This document shows positions 35,338-44,065 of a DNA stretch of 64,000 nucleotides, piece after piece (positions within the stretch are counted from its first letter, which is position 1; each line of letters starts with the position of its first letter). The stretch covers positions 167,872-231,871 of the forward strand of contig NZ_QPJJ01000005.1 in NCBI RefSeq assembly GCF_003337485.1, given 5' to 3'. Position numbers and translations under genes: made by a program. Under the pieces are notes generated by a model that was not told where the DNA came from, searched no databases, and saw nothing but the letters and a program-made list of their open reading frames with translations. This DNA comes from Saliterribacillus persicus. Lineage in GTDB: Bacteria > Bacillota > Bacilli > Bacillales > Amphibacillaceae.

Positions 35338-36598
35338 TTAGTATATTTGTTTCGTTATTTCCATTTGATTTTTTGTTAAATTCCAGAATAATAATCGTAC
35401 CGCTTCCATCTGACTTGATATAAAGTTGATCAGTATATGTAGTCATTAAATGGAACCCTTGTCCTAATGTAGAAGAGGTGGAGTATCCTTTAATCAAGGT
35501 TGCACGAGGAATATCTTGTAAACGAATCCCTTTTCCCTTATCTTTTATTATAAATAAGAGATTTGTTTCATTTTCAAGTACTTCCATGTGTCCATTGCCT
35601 GCATGTTTAAGAGCATTAGTTAAGCCTTCTTGGACAGTTAAAAGAATACGGTAATGGAACGCAACAGGCATTTTTGCTTTTAATAATATATCTTTTAATC
35701 GTTGTCTTACCTCATTTAATTGGTTTGCAGATTTTAGGTCAAAAACCGCTTCCATTTTATAACCCTTTACTATTTCAGCAATAGTCTCTTTCTTGACTAA
35801 TTGGACTTTTCCGTTAGAAATAGCAAACACTACATCGCGAAAGCTTTCCCATTGTTCTTCCATTAACTCTTTTTCTTTCCGAACAATATCAGTTATATCA
35901 AAGCTTAAAAAACCTCCACTTTGATAGCCTAAAGGTATCGAATGAATGTCAATATATCGCTCAGTATCTTCATCTATAATCGTATCTCTTTTTGGTTCAT
36001 TATCACGAAGCGCATCCTGCATCATTGTCATCATTAATTTTTCAGTGAGAAGTGGTTCTTTATTTCCACTAATTTGTTTTAAGTGACCCTTTTCATACTT
36101 AAACGTAGTTCCTACTTGCAATTGCTCTAATAACTCTGATTTAAGTAATTCCGATTTTAATGCATCGCGCACTTTATTTTTTACATCATCCTCAAGATCT
36201 TCGGTTAAATGATCTACTAGCTCCCGTTTATTCATAAATAAATATTCATATTCATCTCTTGATAATCGTGTATCCTGATCCTTTAGTCTAGCTACTTTAG
36301 TTATATCAAAGGCTGTCACACCCTGTTCCTCTAATCCTTTATGAAATACTGGGGACACTTCAGCATTTATTTCACCATCTATATTAACTTCGTACGTATT
36401 ATTTGGCGCCTCTGTTTCTATTAGCATCCCTACTCTGCTAATAACTAATAACTTACCAGTATAATTCTTTCCTGTGACAGAATCTTGTAATGTAAGACGT
36501 ACTGGTGGATCTACTTTCTTTCTTAATGACCCTCCATCAATATATTCAGTACATACAGAACATGATGGATTGGACGGACAGCTTGCACAGATTCCCAT
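35324..36598 (-). CDS. Cys-cluster / PilZ-like / PAS-like / HATPase signalling protein
   Basis: 424 residues, soluble. Residues 4-16 are a C-X2-C-X5-C-X2-C cluster that could hold zinc or an Fe-S centre. Residues about 30-105 resemble a PilZ barrel (VRLTLQDSVTGKNYTGKLL, ISRVGM) but lack the RxxxR motif. A PAS-like end GGFLSFDITDIVRKEKELM lies near 240. Residues about 310-412 are a HATPase domain: N-box EGLTNALKHA, DKGKGI, STLGQGFHLM. No phospho-acceptor His box is present, so it resembles RsbW-type anti-sigma kinases rather than a two-component sensor. I do not know a named member. Its operator, partner and target are unknown. Confidence 0.75.
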   Translation of the reverse strand: MGICASCPSNPSCSVCTEYIDGGSLRKKVDPPVRLTLQDSVTGKNYTGKLLVISRVGMLIETEAPNNTYEVNIDGEINAEVSPVFHKGLEEQGVTAFDITKVARLKDQDTRLSRDEYEYLFMNKRELVDHLTEDLEDDVKNKVRDALKSELLKSELLEQLQVGTTFKYEKGHLKQISGNKEPLLTEKLMMTMMQDALRDNEPKRDTIIDEDTERYIDIHSIPLGYQSGGFLSFDITDIVRKEKELMEEQWESFRDVVFAISNGKVQLVKKETIAEIVKGYKMEAVFDLKSANQLNEVRQRLKDILLKAKMPVAFHYRILLTVQEGLTNALKHAGNGHMEVLENETNLLFIIKDKGKGIRLQDIPRATLIKGYSTSSTLGQGFHLMTTYTDQLYIKSDGSGTIIILEFNKKSNGNNETNILTAPE

Positions 36599-36705
36599 CT
36601 CTCTTCTTCACTCCCAGTTGCATAACTTTCAATAAATAGTAGTGCTATTTTGGTATTGACTTTTTAATTATAGCAGAATTAAATAGCATAACTGCAATTA
36701 TTTTT

Positions 36706-37587
36706 TTATTCATCTACTACAACTTCAAGTTGTTTGGGTAATATTTCAATTTCGAGTGGGAGTTCAAAACCTTCATCACCATCGACATTTGTCGTTAATT
36801 TTTTATCAGCAGTAATGGAAATTTTTTTTGTTTTACAGTATATAATTTGATCTTCTGCTTCTATCTCTCCTCTAACAGCTGCCCTAGCTAAAGATAGCGC
36901 CTCTTTTGGATTAAGTTCTCTCATAATAAACAAATGCATAAATCCATCATTTACATCGGCACTTGCAATCACATTTTCTATGCTTGCAACCGTGTCAGTA
37001 ATTGCTACAAGTACAAGCATTGCTTGTTCATGAAAACTTTCATTATCTGTTTCTATTTTGACACTAAATTTTTCTTCTTCTTGTAGTGTTTTAATACCTT
37101 CAAGGAAATAAGCAAGTGAGCCGAATTTTGTTTTTTGTTCCGCACTAACATTATAAGTAGCTTCTGCTAATGCACCAATATTAATTAAATTGATAAAATA
37201 ACCATTGTTCACTTTTCCAACATCCACATGTTTTGTTTTTATTTCTTTTAGTAGTTCGATTGCTTTTTTTGGACGAAGTGGCAAACCAATCGCTCGAGGG
37301 AAATTGTTAACTGTACCAAGAGGAATTATTCCTATAATCGGCCTATATTCCATCTCTGCTAATCCATTAACAACTTCATTTATCGTCCCATCCCCACCCA
37401 TGATGACTAATAAATCAATTTCATCAATACAAGCATTTTCAGCAAAACGTGTGGCATCTCCCTCTCCTTCTGTTTCCTCTACAAAAACATCATAACGATC
37501 CTTTAAAACGTCCACTACTTGTTCCTTAAACGTACGTGCTTTTTCTGTACCTGAGCTTGGGTTTAAAATAATTCTAGCCTGCTTCAT
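36706..37587 (-). CDS. YegS/DgkB-family lipid kinase, copy 1
   Basis: 293 residues from the ATG at 37587 (AAAGGTGAT before it). DAGK catalytic domain with ILNPSSG near the N-terminus, the nucleotide-binding GGDGTINEVVNGL at about 65 and IPLGTVNNFPRAIGLP. Family members phosphorylate diacylglycerol or related lipids; some are phosphatidylglycerol or sphingosine kinases. It follows a close paralogue by 29 bp, so the two are a tandem duplication in one transcript. Specificity unknown. Confidence 0.88.
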   Translation of the reverse strand: MKQARIILNPSSGTEKARTFKEQVVDVLKDRYDVFVEETEGEGDATRFAENACIDEIDLLVIMGGDGTINEVVNGLAEMEYRPIIGIIPLGTVNNFPRAIGLPLRPKKAIELLKEIKTKHVDVGKVNNGYFINLINIGALAEATYNVSAEQKTKFGSLAYFLEGIKTLQEEEKFSVKIETDNESFHEQAMLVLVAITDTVASIENVIASADVNDGFMHLFIMRELNPKEALSLARAAVRGEIEAEDQIIYCKTKKISITADKKLTTNVDGDEGFELPLEIEILPKQLEVVVDE

Positions 37588-37616
37588 AAACAATCACCTT
37601 TTTTCTAGTTTTAGTT

Positions 37617-38507
37617 CTATTCACTTCCAGTTACAATATGGATATGTTTCGGTAAAACCTCAAGATTTAATGGGAGATTCTCTCCTTCATCTCCATCAAT
37701 ATTTGCAGTTAATTCCCTAGTTGAACTAATTTTAGCTTGGCTGTATTTTTTATAAATAATATTTTCATTATCAGATAGCTTCCCTGTAATGGTTGAACCC
37801 ACTACATTTAATATCTCCATTGCATTTAAATTTTTCATGATAAAAATATGCATCAAACCGTCATCCACTTCAGCATCTGATGCTAACTTTTCAAATCCTC
37901 CTACAGAATTTGTTAATGCGACTAAAACAAGCATCGATTTCTCTGTTATTTCTTCATCATCAGCGCAAATCTCTATATCAAAGGTTGCTTCTTCTGCTAA
38001 AGATTTTACCCCTTCAACCAGATAAGCGAGTGGTCCTAGTTTTGATTTTTGTTCCACTGACACTTGAAATGTTGCTTCAGCTATTGCACCAATTGCGATG
38101 ATATTCATAAAGTAGGTATCATTTATTTTTCCTATATCTACTGGGGTAGCTTGTGGCGATTTCCGTATTAGTTCAATAGCTTTTTTTGGCTTAAGTGGAA
38201 TATGTAAAGCACGGGCAAAATCGTTCACTGTTCCTAGAGGAATGATTCCTAATTTCGGTCTATAAGATTCACTAGCTAGTCCATTCACAACCTCATTTAT
38301 TGTGCCATCTCCGCCCATCGCTACAACAAAATCTAACTTTCTTTCACAAGCTTCCATCGCAAAGTGGGTGGCATCAAATTCTTTTTCTGTTTCCCGTATG
38401 ATTACATCATATCCTAAAGAGATCAACATTTCTCTTACATCATCCTCAAACACTTTTCCTTTTTCTCCCCCTGAGCTAGGGTTTACAATTAACATTGCGT
38501 TTTCCAT
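37617..38507 (-). CDS. YegS/DgkB-family lipid kinase, copy 2
   Basis: 296 residues, close paralogue of the gene just downstream (shared IVNPSSGGEKG, GGDGTINEVVNGL and IPLGTVNDFARALHIP). Roughly half of the residues agree by eye, so the duplication is not recent. Both retain the ATP-binding GGDG and the C-terminal NIDGDEG, so both could be active. Divergent from the LOG-family gene, with promoters in the 160 bp between. Confidence 0.88.
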   Translation of the reverse strand: MENAMLIVNPSSGGEKGKVFEDDVREMLISLGYDVIIRETEKEFDATHFAMEACERKLDFVVAMGGDGTINEVVNGLASESYRPKLGIIPLGTVNDFARALHIPLKPKKAIELIRKSPQATPVDIGKINDTYFMNIIAIGAIAEATFQVSVEQKSKLGPLAYLVEGVKSLAEEATFDIEICADDEEITEKSMLVLVALTNSVGGFEKLASDAEVDDGLMHIFIMKNLNAMEILNVVGSTITGKLSDNENIIYKKYSQAKISSTRELTANIDGDEGENLPLNLEVLPKHIHIVTGSE

Positions 38508-38668
38508 TATACAGAACTCCCTTTTTTACTAGATCACTTTTATTTATATTCCCTCTTTTTTATCAAAGTAATCCATTTGACTTAATTTTCAATTCTTTAC
38601 TATACTTTATATACATATTTTCAAATGAAGGGAATAAAATTTGGTAGAATAATAATGAGGTGGTTTAG

Positions 38669-39235
38669 GTGAAAACAATTGCTGTATTTTGTGGATCAAG
38701 TTATGGTAGGCATGATATTTATAAAGAAGAAGCAAAAAAATTTGGTGAGCTTCTTGCAAAAAATAATATTAAACTAATATATGGCGGAGCTAAACTTGGT
38801 TTAATGGGTAAAGTTGCTGAAGGGGTGTTGACGAATAATGGATATGCTATTGGCGTAATGCCTCACTTATTGCATGAAAGAGAAATTTCACACACCGCAT
38901 TATCAGAGATGATTATGGTAGAAACAATGCATGAAAGAAAAGCGAAAATGATTGAACTAGCTGATGGATTTGTTATGTTACCAGGAGGAACTGGAACATT
39001 GGAAGAATTTTTTGAAGTTTTCACATGGATACAGATCGGTTTACATGATAAACCCTGTGGAATTTTAAATACATATAACTATTATGACCCATTAATTTCT
39101 TTCATCCATAAACTTGCAGACGAGAAGTTTATGAATGAAAAGTATCGTGAAATGATGATCGTTGAAAGTAACCCAAATATTTTATTACAAAGAATGAACC
39201 AATTTATTTCACCTGGGATTAAAAACTATGAATAA
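38669..39235 (+). CDS. LOG-family nucleotide phosphoribohydrolase (YvdD-like)
   Basis: 188 residues starting with GTG behind GAGGTGG. Family signature PGGTGTLEEFFEVFTW (GGxGTxxE) and the MHERKAKM stretch of LOG proteins. These enzymes release the base from adenosine or cytokinin monophosphates and were formerly annotated as lysine decarboxylases; in bacteria they recycle nucleotide monophosphates. Alone on the plus strand. Confidence 0.9.
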   Translation: MKTIAVFCGSSYGRHDIYKEEAKKFGELLAKNNIKLIYGGAKLGLMGKVAEGVLTNNGYAIGVMPHLLHEREISHTALSEMIMVETMHERKAKMIELADGFVMLPGGTGTLEEFFEVFTWIQIGLHDKPCGILNTYNYYDPLISFIHKLADEKFMNEKYREMMIVESNPNILLQRMNQFISPGIKNYE

Positions 39236-39309
39236 GAAAGTTATTTCCTGCGCGTGAAAATTACTAACTTTCCGCAAGAGTTTTTTCTGCATTTTTGATT
39301 AAAACTAAA

Positions 39310-39349
39310 TAACCGAGCTATAGCTGGAATATCTACCATAGTTCAGTTA
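39310..39349 (-). terminator. Possible terminator of ykuI
   Basis: An imperfect stem TAACTGAACTATGG / CTATAGCTCGGTTA, followed by TTTAGTTTT, lies about 30 bp after the ykuI stop on the minus strand. Confidence 0.45.
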
Positions 39350-39376
39350 TATTATTGTTTTATTAACATAATCTCA

Positions 39377-40594
39377 TTACCATAATAAATATTGATGGTC
39401 ATCCAAGTATATATGGGGAATATCCATAAATAAAAATAAACCATCTGATACAGGGTATGAGAATGTACGTATCATTTCTCCGGTTTCAATATCGTTGTAT
39501 ACATCTGAAAGAATACCATTTTTCTCATCCTGCATTCGAATTAAATTTTGAATAAAGTAAGGACGCCAACTCCAATTCTTACCTCTAACTGTTTGATCAA
39601 CTGTCCATTCTTTATCCATACGGATGATGTTTGAAGTTGTTTGAAATCCTTCAAAATCAGTTAAATAAATCCGAAAGCAAACATCGTTTAATTCTTTAGC
39701 TATCTCTACAAGACGATCATCTAGGTCCTTCGTTTTTTTATATTTATCTAAGACTTTTTTTAATCGCTCACTTAATTCTTGGGATAAAGCGTATTGCTTA
39801 GTTAAATTTTCTCTTTCAATTGAGATAAATTGATGAATGTCTTTTCTGAATTTTTCTTTTAAAATATTCTTATTTATAAAGGATGCGATTGGTTCAGATA
39901 AGAAAAACCCTTGATAATAACGACCATTTTTTCTCCAAGCATAATGAAATTGATAAGCAGTTTCGACTCCCTCAAATAAAAGTTCTGCTCCTAGCTTTCT
40001 TGCTAGTAACGATAAAGAATAAATTACACCATGATAAGCAGTAGACATTGTTTCATTTTGTAGCGCTAATAAATCCACCTTTAGAATGTCTGGTTCTAAT
40101 AAACTTATTCTGTCTAAATTGCTTGCACCCGTTCCCAAATCATCTATCGCTATTTTAATTCCCATTGTTTTTAAGTATTTTAATGTATTAGATAAACTAC
40201 TAAGATCTCCTGAAAAATCATGTTCTGTTATTTCTAATACAACATTTGTAAGATCTAAACCCTTTTCCTGGTAATTTAAAAATTTATCTATGAAATTATT
40301 ATCGATATTGTTACTCAAATAGTTTGCTTGAATATTTAAAAACAATAAGGAATCTTGGCCATTCTCAATAAATTTTTCTAATGCCAAGCCTTGAATATGT
40401 TGATCTACCTCAATTTTAAACTCATCAGGAACGGTTGGGTCATGAAAGAACCCACCTAAGCTTTTCACTTTGTTATCGATTTCTATTCGCCCTAAAACTT
40501 CATAACCTATCACTTCATGACTATCTGCTGAAAATATAGCTTGAAAGTACGGTTTTACTTTTTTTAGTTCTAGCATAACATCTAATGGATCCAA
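39377..40594 (-). CDS. ykuI: YkuI-type EAL protein with C-terminal PAS-like domain
   Basis: 405 residues, colinear with B. subtilis YkuI as I know it: EAL domain (about 10-250) then a YkuI_C PAS-like domain (about 285-400, with KNWSWRPYFIQN and GEMIRTFSYP). B. subtilis YkuI binds c-di-GMP but is a poor phosphodiesterase. Here the catalytic set looks more complete: EVLGR, FLNIQANYL, EITEHDF, IDDLGTGASNL, LKVDL, FEGVET and YQGFF, with a true DD pair where B. subtilis has DN. TTG start behind AAAGGAAG. Fifth c-di-GMP-related gene in the window. Confidence 0.92.
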   Translation of the reverse strand: MDPLDVMLELKKVKPYFQAIFSADSHEVIGYEVLGRIEIDNKVKSLGGFFHDPTVPDEFKIEVDQHIQGLALEKFIENGQDSLLFLNIQANYLSNNIDNNFIDKFLNYQEKGLDLTNVVLEITEHDFSGDLSSLSNTLKYLKTMGIKIAIDDLGTGASNLDRISLLEPDILKVDLLALQNETMSTAYHGVIYSLSLLARKLGAELLFEGVETAYQFHYAWRKNGRYYQGFFLSEPIASFINKNILKEKFRKDIHQFISIERENLTKQYALSQELSERLKKVLDKYKKTKDLDDRLVEIAKELNDVCFRIYLTDFEGFQTTSNIIRMDKEWTVDQTVRGKNWSWRPYFIQNLIRMQDEKNGILSDVYNDIETGEMIRTFSYPVSDGLFLFMDIPHIYLDDHQYLLW

Positions 40595-40631
40595 AATTAC
40601 CGCTTCCTTTCAGTCTGTAAAACAAGAATTT

Positions 40632-40970
40632 CTAAGTTGTTTTAAATGCTTTTACAGTATTAGATAACGTTAAGCTATGATTCCTCATCGAAATAATATG
40701 TTCTGAAATATGTACAATTGCTTCATCACTTGATTTCATTTGTTCATAAATATGTTCAATTTTATCACATATTTTTTGAAAGCTTTGTTCTTGTTTTTGA
40801 AAAATCATCTGAGATATTTTATCTACTTCCCCCTCAATTTTACCAAATTTTTGAGGCATCGTGGATAATTTCTCATTAAGATTTATATTTTTTTGATTTA
40901 AACCCTATACCCGCTTGCTTAATTTAATCAATCACAGATGTTTTACTATTTATTATTTCTTCATTATCCA
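40632..40970 (-). pseudogene. Decayed coiled-coil protein gene
   Basis: An ATG-initiated frame of 75 codons (40859 to 40632) encodes a helical sequence (GKIEGEVDKISQMIFQKQEQ). Reading further upstream in the same frame gives plausible coiled-coil residues (GLNQKNINLNEKLST) behind a TAG, and a neighbouring frame continues NEEIINSKTSVID up to a TAA. This pattern of one frameshift and one nonsense codon suggests the 3' remnant of a longer gene of about 110 codons. The short 75-codon product may still be made, but no good ribosome binding site precedes it. Family not recognised. Lies 37 bp upstream of ykuI. Confidence 0.45.
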
Positions 40971-40989
40971 GTAAAGCTAACTTAGAAAA

Positions 40990-41019
40990 TAGCCTGTGCT
41001 CTTAGCAGAACGCAGGCTA
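40990..41019 (-). terminator. glnA terminator
   Basis: TAGCCTG and CAGGCTA with inner pairs CTGCT/AGCA form a stem followed by TTTTC on the minus strand, 26 bp after the glnA stop. Confidence 0.75.
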
Positions 41020-41045
41020 CAATCATTTAGAAAATTAAGTTTGGT

Positions 41046-42416
41046 TTAAAATTTAGTTTTATATTGATCTAATTCCCACTCTGTTACAGCAATTCGGTAG
41101 CTATCCCATTCTGCTTTTTTAAAGGATAGATATTCCTGAAAAGCAAATTCACCTAATACTTTACGACCGATTTCACCATCATTCATAGCCTCGATAGATT
41201 CCCCTAATGTAGTAGGTAAATTATCGATTTGACGTTCCTCGCGCACTTCTTCACTCATACTGAAAATGTCATCTGTAGTTTCTTCAGGTACTTCTAGATT
41301 AGAGGTCACACCATCTAAACCAGCTGCTGCTATTGCTGCAAATGCATAATATGGATTTGCAGATGGATCTGGACAACGAATCTCTACACGTGTAGCTAAA
41401 CCTCTATTTGCCGGAATTCTAACTAAAGCAGAACGGTTTGAAGATGACCAAGCGATATAGCAAGGTGCTTCATATCCAGGTACTAGTCGCTTATATGAAT
41501 TTACTAGCGGATTTGTAAAAGCAGCAAATGATTTTACGTGTTTTAAAAGTCCCGCAATAAATTGATATGCAGTTTTAGATAACTGACGGCTGTCAGATTC
41601 ATCATAAAAAGCATTTTTTCCTTCTACTTCATTAAATAATGACATATTCACGTGCATGCCGTTCCCGTTTGCTCCAAATACAGGCTTTGGCATAAAGGTT
41701 GCATGTAAACCAAATTGCTTCGCTACTGTTTTTACGACCCATTTAAAAGTTGTTGCATTATCTGCAGTGGTTAAAGCATCATCAAATTTAAAATTAATTT
41801 CATGCTGTCCTTCTGCCACCTCATGGTGCGATGCTTCAATGGTAAAGCCCATTTTCTTTAAAGTTCGATAGATTTCAAGTCGAACTCTTTCACCTAAATC
41901 ATCTGGAGCGGGCTCGAAATACCCACCTTGGTCGTGCACTTCTTTTGTTGGTTTCCCATTTTCGTCTGTTTTAAATAGAAAAAATTCTAGCTCTGGACCT
42001 ACATTGATCGAATAACCTTTTTCTGTTGCTTTATCAACTGTTTTTTTTAATACATTTCTTGGATCTCCTTCAAATAAGGTATGATCAGGATTTGTTACAC
42101 TACATAAAAATCTTGCTTCAGAATAGCCCTTTTCTTCTGTCCAAGGTAATACTAGAAAAGTAGATAAATCAGGTAATAGATATAAGTCTGATTGATTTAT
42201 TGGAGTAAAACCTGTGACGGAAGAACCGTCAAACATGGTTTCGCCTTTGACTACTTCATCTAATTGCTCTACTGTTACAGTTACTTGCTTCAGTGTCCCT
42301 TCAATATCAACGAACTGTAAGTGTAATAATTCCACATTTTTTGTTTTAATTTGTTCATTGATTCCCTCTAATAGTGTTTTTTGATCCAATCCTTTTTCTG
42401 CTACAACTGTTGTCAT
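41046..42416 (-). CDS. glnA: Type I glutamine synthetase
   Basis: 456 residues from the ATG at 42416 (AAAGGGGA upstream; the TTG at 42425 overlaps spacing). Makes glutamine from glutamate, ammonia and ATP. Signatures: FDGSSVTGF, the metal and substrate helix VGPELEFFLF, HHEVAEGQHEINF, KPVFGANGNGMHVN and NRSALVRIPANRG. Length and the absence of the 25-residue insertion and adenylylation loop place it in the GS I-alpha type of Bacillus, which is feedback-controlled rather than adenylylated. No glnR adjoins it, but two perfect GlnR/TnrA boxes lie upstream. May be a second synthetase in the genome. Confidence 0.93.
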   Translation of the reverse strand: MTTVVAEKGLDQKTLLEGINEQIKTKNVELLHLQFVDIEGTLKQVTVTVEQLDEVVKGETMFDGSSVTGFTPINQSDLYLLPDLSTFLVLPWTEEKGYSEARFLCSVTNPDHTLFEGDPRNVLKKTVDKATEKGYSINVGPELEFFLFKTDENGKPTKEVHDQGGYFEPAPDDLGERVRLEIYRTLKKMGFTIEASHHEVAEGQHEINFKFDDALTTADNATTFKWVVKTVAKQFGLHATFMPKPVFGANGNGMHVNMSLFNEVEGKNAFYDESDSRQLSKTAYQFIAGLLKHVKSFAAFTNPLVNSYKRLVPGYEAPCYIAWSSSNRSALVRIPANRGLATRVEIRCPDPSANPYYAFAAIAAAGLDGVTSNLEVPEETTDDIFSMSEEVREERQIDNLPTTLGESIEAMNDGEIGRKVLGEFAFQEYLSFKKAEWDSYRIAVTEWELDQYKTKF

Positions 42417-42434
42417 TCTTTCCAATCCCCTTTA

Positions 42435-42451
42435 TGTTAGTTTTTTTAACA
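42435..42451. promoter_or_regulatory. GlnR/TnrA box 1
   Basis: TGTTAGTTTTTTTAACA fits the consensus TGTNAN7TNACA exactly. It begins 19 bp before the glnA start, overlapping the leader. Confidence 0.85.
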
Positions 42452-42503
42452 TCACTTGTTATAAGTTATACTACTATTTTACCGATTATTCCGTCATTTG
42501 TTT

Positions 42504-42520
42504 TGTAAGATTTTCTGACA
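42504..42520. promoter_or_regulatory. GlnR/TnrA box 2
   Basis: TGTAAGATTTTCTGACA also fits TGTNAN7TNACA exactly. Its centre is 69 bp from box 1, similar to the paired operators in front of Bacillus glnRA. Confidence 0.85.
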
Positions 42521-42548
42521 AAGTTTTTAGAAAAATATTCATAAAACA

Positions 42549-42592
42549 AAAAAATTCTAGTTGATTTCATAGGAAATTCAACTAGAATTTTT
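42549..42592 (-). terminator. Terminator of the YdbC/PC4 gene
   Basis: AAAATTCTAGTTGA pairs with TCAACTAGAATTTT (perfect 14-bp stem, 13-nt loop), with TTTTG following on the minus strand. Confidence 0.85.
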
Positions 42593-42599
42593 ATTTTTA

Positions 42600-42815
42600 T
42601 TATTTGTTTTTTATTATCTTTTCCAACGCTTGAAATTCTTCTTCTGAAAGTGTTACTCCTTTGCCCATCTTTTCGTATTCAGGAGCCCAGTCACGGATAT
42701 CGTATTTTGGTTCTCGTTCATTCCAGCTTACTAAATTTAGTTCTTTTCTCCAGCCTTTAGGAGATTCTGACAATACCGCCACATGCTTAATAATGTCGTA
42801 TTTAATTGATGCCAT
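42600..42815 (-). CDS. YdbC/PC4-type single-strand nucleic-acid-binding protein
   Basis: 71 residues. Strand-rich PC4 core with WRKELNLVSWNEREPKYDIRDW, matching the small YdbC proteins of Firmicutes, whose Lactococcus member binds single-stranded DNA as a PC4-like dimer. The C-terminal helix is MGKGVTLSEEEFQALEKI. GAGGTGAG precedes the ATG. It lies 17 bp after the PstS-like gene on the same strand and ends in a terminator, so probably co-transcribed. Confidence 0.87.
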   Translation of the reverse strand: MASIKYDIIKHVAVLSESPKGWRKELNLVSWNEREPKYDIRDWAPEYEKMGKGVTLSEEEFQALEKIIKNK

Positions 42816-42832
42816 TTTAACTCACCTCATAT

Positions 42833-44002
42833 TTATTGTTTTAAGGGGACATAACCCGTTTTTTCTATGATTTGTTGTCCTTGTTCACTAGTTATCCAGT
42901 CAATTAAAAGTGGGATATTATTATTATCATAATCAGTTCTAGTAATAGCATAAAACTCTGCAGTAAATGGATAGGTGTCATTGTTAATGTTTTCTTTGTT
43001 AGGATCAATTCCATCGATTTGTACAAATTTGATCTTTCCCTTATCAACCATCTCACTTGCAAAATAGCGAAAGGTAAAACCAATTGCATCTGTTTTATTT
43101 TTATAGTTAGCTGTTTCACGAATAATTCCACCCATTCCAGATACAATTTCATCTGTCGGCGGCTCCATTAATCGTTTACCATCCATCACTTTTTCTAGCA
43201 TCGTTTGACTACCACTATCAGCTGGTCTCTGAAAAGCTCGAATTTCTTCATCCTTTCCTCCTACTTGGTTCCAGTTTGTAATCTCCCCAGAATATATCGC
43301 TTGAACCTCTTTAACTGTCAATTCAGTTACAGGATTATCAGCGTGGACAAAGAAGACAAATGCTTCTTTACCTATGGGTGTTAAATCAAGTGATACATTT
43401 CTATTCTCCGCTTGCTTTTCTTGTCGCTCTGAAGGTCCTGCTGTGAAGATAATATCAACTTCACCACGAAAAAGATTCTGATAGGCATTTCCCGTTTGGC
43501 TTGCTAACACAATATTCTCATCGTCTTCTAGGTTATAATCACCTTCAGGATATACTGCTTTTACAAATGCTGCATACAATGGATACAAAGCTGTTGCACC
43601 AACTAGAACTGGTAAATTTTCTGTAATGGAAATAGTTGGTTCTGAATCTAAAGAGACGAGTTTATCATTGTCACTAGCGGGTTGATAGCTTTCTAGATCT
43701 ACATCTTGATTGGAAACAATCTCTAATTTATCCTGATAGACCTGATAGGAAACATAACTAATTAATATGACTGTTGCTACACTGTAGAAAAAAAGCGTAA
43801 ATTTTTTTAAATTCTTTTTCGTGCCCTTCATAAATATGGCACAATTAGTGATGATAATAGTGGTGAGTGCTACTACGAAGATGAACATGATAGGATATTC
43901 TCCTAACCCCGTAAAAGCTGCACCTATAATCATTGTGAAACTAATAAATATCATTGCACCTGTTAATACAAGAGAAACTATAACCTTTCCTATTTGATTC
44001 AT
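42833..44002 (-). CDS. Membrane-anchored PstS-like substrate-binding protein
   Basis: 389 residues from the ATG at 44002, where AAGGAG sits seven bases upstream. Three hydrophobic helices (about 5-30, 33-52, 66-85) replace the usual lipoprotein signal, then a PBP-like phosphate-binding domain (about 115-385) with VKEVQAIYSGEITNWNQVGG, AFQRPADSGSQTMLE and AIGFTFRYFASE, all PstS features. No pst permease or ATPase is adjacent. It could scavenge or sense phosphate at the membrane, or serve another transporter; the multi-pass anchor is unusual. Co-oriented with the PC4 gene. Confidence 0.83.
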   Translation of the reverse strand: MNQIGKVIVSLVLTGAMIFISFTMIIGAAFTGLGEYPIMFIFVVALTTIIITNCAIFMKGTKKNLKKFTLFFYSVATVILISYVSYQVYQDKLEIVSNQDVDLESYQPASDNDKLVSLDSEPTISITENLPVLVGATALYPLYAAFVKAVYPEGDYNLEDDENIVLASQTGNAYQNLFRGEVDIIFTAGPSERQEKQAENRNVSLDLTPIGKEAFVFFVHADNPVTELTVKEVQAIYSGEITNWNQVGGKDEEIRAFQRPADSGSQTMLEKVMDGKRLMEPPTDEIVSGMGGIIRETANYKNKTDAIGFTFRYFASEMVDKGKIKFVQIDGIDPNKENINNDTYPFTAEFYAITRTDYDNNNIPLLIDWITSEQGQQIIEKTGYVPLKQ

Positions 44003-44065
44003 TATAAGACTCCTTCTGTAAAAATAGCATACATTTTGAAGCATGTCGTATCTTCATCTCGATAA

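Noticed and set aside
38302..38532. Plus-strand frame opposite the second lipid kinase
   Set aside because: Complete overlap with a conserved kinase gene on the other strand.
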